Source: DAOMOP01 sp035444405 (GTDB lineage: Bacteria > Pseudomonadota > Gammaproteobacteria > Burkholderiales > Rhodocyclaceae). Taken from it: a DNA stretch of 13,849 bases. Each line of letters opens with the position of its first letter. The first letter of the stretch is position 1. Where the stretch lies: the NCBI GenBank assembly GCA_035444405.1, contig DAOMOP010000103.1, forward strand, positions 1 through 13,849. Direction: 5' to 3'. Shown one piece after another: positions 7,722 through 13,849 of the stretch. Both the position numbers and the translations under genes were made by a program. The notes below the pieces were generated by a model. The model was not told the DNA's origin and ran no database searches. It worked only from the letters and a program-made list of their open reading frames with translations.

Positions 7722-8336
7722 ATGAGCGAGCACTCGATCACCGCGGTACACCGGGAACCCAGGAACCTCTCCGACCGCATCGCCTACCGCCTGACCCGCG
7801 CCCTGCGCTATCTGGCCGACACCTTCTTCGCGCGTCGCTACGGCAACCGCGCGGTCGTGCTGGAAACGGTCGCCGCCGTGCCCGGCATGGTCGCCGGCAC
7901 GCTACAGCACTTGCGCGCGCTGCGCCGCATGGAATCGGACCATGGCTGGATCCGCACGCTGCTCGAGGAAGCCGAGAACGAGCGCATGCACCTGATGACC
8001 TTCATCGAGATCGCGCAGCCCTCGCGCCTCGAGCGCTGGCTGGTCGTGCTCGCGCAAGGGGTCTTCTACAACCTCTTCTTCCTGCTCTACCTGCTCTCGC
8101 CCAGGACCGCCCATCGCGTGGTCGGCTACTTCGAGGAAGAAGCGGTCGTCAGCTACACGCAATACCTCGAGGCGATCGACAGTGGCGCCTGCGCGAACGT
8201 CAGCGCGCCGGCGCTGGCGATCGACTACTGGGGGCTCGCGCCGGATGCGCGCCTGCGCGACGTCGTGGTCGCGGTGCGCGCCGACGAAGCGCACCACCGC
8301 GACGTCAATCACCGCTTCGCCGACATGCTGACCTGA
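7722..8336 (+). CDS. aox: Alternative oxidase (ubiquinol:oxygen oxidoreductase)
   Basis: The 204-residue product is a bacterial alternative oxidase, a di-iron membrane protein that oxidises ubiquinol with oxygen without pumping protons and is normally insensitive to cyanide. All four ligand motifs are present: LETVAAVPG (E48), EEAENERMHL (E87, H90), FEEEAVVSYT (E in 138-140) and ADEAHHRDVNH (E189, H192). The hydrophobic stretch 107-125 would sit in the inner leaflet of the membrane, as in this monotopic family. It is shorter than mitochondrial forms and lacks their N-terminal extension; no cysteine occurs before residue 157, so the plant-type redox cysteine control is absent. The start at 7722 is chosen from the ribosome binding site. 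The gene stands alone, 176 bases after the ABC operon, and converges with the beta-oxidation operon. Bacterial aox has a patchy distribution, so transfer is possible, but base composition resembles the neighbours. Confidence 0.95.
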   Translation: MSEHSITAVHREPRNLSDRIAYRLTRALRYLADTFFARRYGNRAVVLETVAAVPGMVAGTLQHLRALRRMESDHGWIRTLLEEAENERMHLMTFIEIAQPSRLERWLVVLAQGVFYNLFFLLYLLSPRTAHRVVGYFEEEAVVSYTQYLEAIDSGACANVSAPALAIDYWGLAPDARLRDVVVAVRADEAHHRDVNHRFADMLT

Positions 8337-8400
8337 GCGCCACGAGCGGACCGCAGGGCCGGCCGAGGGCGGCATGTCGTCATCCGGGCGCGGTGCTGCG

Positions 8401-8416
8401 GCCGGCCATCGCCGGC
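8401..8416. terminator. Possible weak hairpin between convergent genes
   Basis: GCCGGC (8401-8406) and GCCGGC (8411-8416) form a 6-bp self-complementary stem with a CATC loop in the 85-base gap between the convergent oxidase and crotonase genes. No T-run flanks it on either side, so a terminator role is uncertain. Nothing else is seen in the gap. Confidence 0.25.
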
Positions 8417-8421
8417 GCACG

Positions 8422-9222
8422 TCACGCCCCGCGAAACGCCGGCTTGCGTTTTTCCAGGAAGGCATTGATGCCTTCGACGAAGTCGTCGGTCCCGCTGCAG
8501 CGTCCGAAGGCTTCGGCCTCGCTCTGCAGTTGCGCGGCGAGCTGTTCGTCGAGCGAGGCGCCGACCAGGCGCTTGATCTCGCCGTACGCGCGCAGCGGAC
8601 CGTTCTTCAGGCGTGCGACGAAGGCCGCGGCCTCACCGTCGAGATCGGCAGCCGGCACGACGCGCGTGACGAGGCCGAGCCGCTTCGCCTCGGCGGCATC
8701 GAAGCGCTCGCCGAGCAGCAGGAGCTCCAGTGCCTTGCGCGTGCCGATCATGCGCGGCAACAGATACGACATGCCGCCGTCGGCCGGCAGGCCGATCGAC
8801 GCGTAGGCGGTGGTGAACTTCGCATCGTCCGCACACACTGCCAGGTCGCAGCCGAGCATCAGCGACAGGCCGAAGCCGGCGCACGCGCCGCGCACCTTCG
8901 CGACCACCGGCTGCGGCAGCGCCTGCAGGATCTCGATGGTCGGATTGACCTGTTTCTCGATGATCGCGCGAAAGGTCAGCTGCCGCGTCGGCGGCTTCAG
9001 ATCGAAGTGGCGCGCAAAGTCCTTCAGATCGCCGCCGGCCATGAAGTGATCGCCGGCGCCGGTGATCACGACGACATCGACGTCGTCGCGACCCCGCAGG
9101 CGCTTCGCGACCGCGTACAAGTCGTCCATCATCTCGACGGACAGCGCGTTGAGCTGCGCGGGGCGGTTCAGCGTGATCGTGGCGACGCGGTCGGCAACAT
9201 CGAGCAGGGCGGTATCGGCCAT
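8422..9222 (-). CDS. Enoyl-CoA hydratase/isomerase (crotonase) family, probably PaaG-like isomerase
   Basis: The 266-residue protein has the crotonase fold. Its oxyanion-hole segments are FMAGGDLKDF (60-69) and GACAGFGLSLMLGCDLA (112-128), and the CoA-binding region and C-terminal helices are typical (NAFLEKRKPAFRG, 253-265). The two glutamates that catalyse hydration in rat crotonase are not kept: my alignment puts Ser120 and Tyr140 there. Instead Asp148 lies in GLPADGGMSYLLPR (144-157), as in PaaG-type delta3-delta2-enoyl-CoA or ring-epoxide isomerases. A double-bond isomerase role next to beta-oxidation genes is more likely than hydration. The ATG at 9222 has AGGAGA (9231-9236) at eight bases spacing; an in-frame TTG at 9228 is too close to it. 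It lies 121 bases downstream of the thiolase gene and is the last gene of the minus-strand cluster. Confidence 0.88.
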   Translation of the reverse strand: MADTALLDVADRVATITLNRPAQLNALSVEMMDDLYAVAKRLRGRDDVDVVVITGAGDHFMAGGDLKDFARHFDLKPPTRQLTFRAIIEKQVNPTIEILQALPQPVVAKVRGACAGFGLSLMLGCDLAVCADDAKFTTAYASIGLPADGGMSYLLPRMIGTRKALELLLLGERFDAAEAKRLGLVTRVVPAADLDGEAAAFVARLKNGPLRAYGEIKRLVGASLDEQLAAQLQSEAEAFGRCSGTDDFVEGINAFLEKRKPAFRGA

Positions 9223-9259
9223 CGGCAAGGTCTCCTGATTGTCATGAAATCGTCGCGGT

Positions 9260-9279
9260 CGCGCCGCGCGTGCGGCGCG
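9260..9279 (-). promoter_or_regulatory. Intercistronic hairpin between thiolase and crotonase genes
   Basis: CGCGCCGC (9260-9267) and GCGGCGCG (9272-9279) form an 8-bp stem with a four-base loop in the 121-base gap between the thiolase stop and the crotonase start. Reading leftward it is followed by ACCGCGACGATTTC, with no T-run. It may set mRNA stability or limit read-through. No promoter for the crotonase gene is recognisable in the gap. Confidence 0.4.
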
Positions 9280-9343
9280 TCGGATTCGCCTTGTAGCACG
9301 ACTCGGCCGCGATGTAGACGGTTTTTTTCGGGCTCGGTCACGC

Positions 9344-10543
<1,200 letters not shown>

Positions 10544-10554
10544 TCGAATCTCCT

Positions 10555-12936
<2,382 letters not shown>

Positions 12937-12940
12937 GGCT

Positions 12941-12949
12941 CTCCTCCTG
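12941..12949 (-). promoter_or_regulatory. Strong Shine-Dalgarno sequence supporting a GTG start
   Basis: On the minus strand AGGAGGAG (12948-12941) precedes GTG at 12936, with six bases between AGGAGG and the codon. This fixes GTG rather than a later codon as the start of the FadN-type gene. Confidence 0.8.
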
Positions 12950-12954
12950 TTGCC

Positions 12955-12984
12955 GGGCGAGGCCTCCGGCCGGAGGCTTCGCCC
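12955..12984. repeat. 30-base near-perfect palindrome between thioesterase and FadN-type genes
   Basis: Bases 12955-12969 are complementary to 12970-12984 with a single mismatch (12961/12978), including a perfect 16-bp core GCCTCCGGCCGGAGGC (12962-12977). It fills most of the 60-base gap between two co-directional genes and ends six bases before the ribosome binding site. No T-run follows, so it is either an intra-operon mRNA hairpin (processing or stability) or an operator-like site. Confidence 0.6.
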
Positions 12985-12996
12985 CGTTTCAGTCCG

Positions 12997-13407
12997 TCAT
13001 TCCTGCGGCAGCGCGCGCTTTTCGCCCGCCTCGTCGAGAGCGACGTAGGTCAGCGTCGCCTCGGTGACCTTCACCACCACGGGATGCTCGGGGTTGCGCT
13101 CGGCATAGACCTCGACATCGACCGTGACCGAGGTGCGCCCGACCTTGACGACGTCGGCGTAGAAGCTCACCAGGTCGCCGACCGAGACCGGCTGGCGGAA
13201 CGTGAAGGCATTGACCGCGATCGTCGCCACGCGGCTGCGCGCGCGGCGCTTGGCCGGGATCGCGCCGGCGACGTCGACCATCGACATGATCCAGCCACCG
13301 AAGACCTGCCCCTCCGGGTTCAGGTCCGCCGGCATCGGCATCACCCGCAAGGCCGGCTGGCGGTTCTCGGGCAGGCACACGGGGGTGTCGTTCGTTTCGG
13401 TCATCAT
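12997..13407 (-). CDS. yciA: Acyl-CoA thioesterase, YciA type (hotdog fold)
   Basis: The 136-residue protein is a single hotdog-domain acyl-CoA thioesterase. FGGWIMSMVDVAGAI (36-50) carries Asp45, matching the catalytic aspartate of YciA, and starts the central helix. NAFTFRQPVSVGD and the closing YVALDEAGEKRALP also align with E. coli YciA as I remember it. It hydrolyses acyl-CoA to free acid and CoA, probably as a hexamer, and may prevent CoA being trapped when beta-oxidation backs up. The open frame extends further upstream, but GGAG at 13412-13415 supports ATG at 13407 or the adjacent ATG at 13404; the latter has better spacing. It starts 16 bases after the upstream dehydrogenase stop, so it belongs to the same operon. 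Confidence 0.9.
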   Translation of the reverse strand: MMTETNDTPVCLPENRQPALRVMPMPADLNPEGQVFGGWIMSMVDVAGAIPAKRRARSRVATIAVNAFTFRQPVSVGDLVSFYADVVKVGRTSVTVDVEVYAERNPEHPVVVKVTEATLTYVALDEAGEKRALPQE

Positions 13408-13423
13408 CAAGCTCCAGTCGGGT

Positions 13424-13849
13424 CTAGGGTGCCGGCACCATATCAGCTTCGACCCCAATCCGGCCCGTCTTTCCCGCGTCGGTGCCACGACCCGCGAGCT
13501 GATGGAGCGGACCGCCGGTGAACGGCGCAAAGCCGGTGCCGAAGATCACGCCNNNNNNNNNNNNNNNNNNNNNNNNNNNNGCGACCACGCCCTGCTCGAC
13601 ACAGCGTCGCGTCGCCGCGACGAGCGGCGCGACGATGCGCTCGGCCAGGCCCTCGGGCAGCGGGCCGGCGGCAGCCTTCTGCGCCTTGCCCGCCTCCCAG
13701 CGGTAAAAGCCCTGCCCGCTCTTGCGGCCCAGGTGGCCGGTGTCGGCCAGCGCGGCAAGCGCGCCGGCGGCAGCGAAGGCGTTGACGGAAAACGGATTGC
13801 GGGTCTTGCGCAGGGCGCGCATCAGCCCGGGCGCGCTGCAGATGCCATA
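13424..13849 (-). CDS. 3-hydroxyacyl-CoA dehydrogenase C-terminal part, FadB/FadJ-like (partial, interrupted by N gap)
   Basis: The frame is open to the right edge of the window, so the N-terminus is outside. The visible part is the C-terminal 3-hydroxyacyl-CoA dehydrogenase region. GHLGRKSGQGFYRWEAGK closes the first C-terminal domain, and RCVEQGVV followed after the gap by GVIFGTGFAPFTGGPLH belongs to the second, as in FadB/FadJ-type multifunctional enzymes. Whether an enoyl-CoA hydratase domain precedes it cannot be seen. Twenty-eight N bases (13553-13580) hide about nine residues; the frame matches on both sides, and the missing part is close to the length usual in the family. Only about 25 residues, not family-like, follow GGPLH before the TAG stop, shorter than usual. 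That could be a natural short tail or an error near the gap. It is upstream of and co-directional with the thioesterase gene. Confidence 0.8.
   Translation of the reverse strand, partial: YGICSAPGLMRALRKTRNPFSVNAFAAAGALAALADTGHLGRKSGQGFYRWEAGKAQKAAAGPLPEGLAERIVAPLVAATRRCVEQGVVXXXXXXXXXXGVIFGTGFAPFTGGPLHQLAGRGTDAGKTGRIGVEADMVPAP
13553..13580. other. Assembly gap (28 N)
   Basis: Twenty-eight undetermined bases lie inside the partial dehydrogenase gene. The length is not a multiple of three alone, but together with the flanking partial codon it keeps the same frame. The true size may differ from 28. Confidence 0.98.

Noticed and set aside
8351..8416. Repeated GGCCGGCC/GCCGGC motifs in the convergent gap as a mobile-element or REP signature
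   Set aside because: The repeats are short and of a kind expected by chance at this GC content, with no target duplications or longer structure.
9223..9228. TTG start two codons before the crotonase ATG
   Set aside because: The AGGAGA sequence would be only two bases from the TTG but is eight bases from the ATG at 9222.
9322..9328. Run of seven T on the plus strand near the thiolase stop, as a terminator
   Set aside because: It faces the wrong way for the minus-strand operon (it is an A-run there), and only a 3-bp stem precedes it on the plus strand.

Overview
The window is GC-rich chromosomal DNA from a Gram-negative proteobacterium. I infer a betaproteobacterium, perhaps near the Azoarcus/Thauera group. 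That rests on high GC at codon third positions, the NodIJ-like ABC pair, the ferredoxin/hydrolase gene pair and an anaerobe/aromatics-type beta-oxidation cluster; no rRNA or marker gene is present to prove it. No tRNA, rRNA, CRISPR array, insertion sequence or phage gene was seen. Coding density is high, and one 28-base run of N lies at 13553-13580.

Left block (1-3906). A partial zinc metallopeptidase of the YugP type runs leftward off the edge. It is separated by a 263-base divergent region from a rightward 688-residue fusion of DedA, PAP2-like and LssY C-terminal domains. The PAP2 part of that fusion has lost its catalytic residues. A VanZ-family membrane protein follows. The fusion and VanZ genes each have a TATAAT-like -10 box close to the start, and the box before the fusion gene is so close that its mRNA may be leaderless.

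Middle block (3922-7545). One probable operon reads [2Fe-2S] thioredoxin-like ferredoxin, alpha/beta hydrolase, YibF-type glutathione S-transferase, ABC ATPase and ABC-2 permease (NodI/NodJ-like). The genes overlap or lie 2-16 bases apart behind a TATAAT box and a roughly 150-base leader. The set looks like modification plus export of a small molecule, but the substrate is unknown.

Alone after a 176-base gap is a bacterial alternative oxidase (7722-8336) with all di-iron ligand motifs, a strong ribosome binding site and two mutually exclusive hairpins upstream.

Right block (8422-13849, all minus strand). This is a fatty-acid/acyl-CoA beta-oxidation operon, read right to left: the C-terminal part of a 3-hydroxyacyl-CoA dehydrogenase or multifunctional enzyme (partial, interrupted by the N gap), a YciA-type acyl-CoA thioesterase, a FadN-type dehydrogenase/enoyl-CoA hydratase, a FadA-type thiolase, and a crotonase-fold protein. 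The last lacks both hydratase glutamates and is more likely a PaaG-like isomerase. Together they would hydrate, oxidise and cleave acyl-CoAs, adjust double bonds, and release CoA when it is limiting. Most of the window is ordinary metabolism. The parts most worth checking are the pseudo-phosphatase fusion, the alternative oxidase with its leader, and the probable isomerase annotated by fold as a hydratase.
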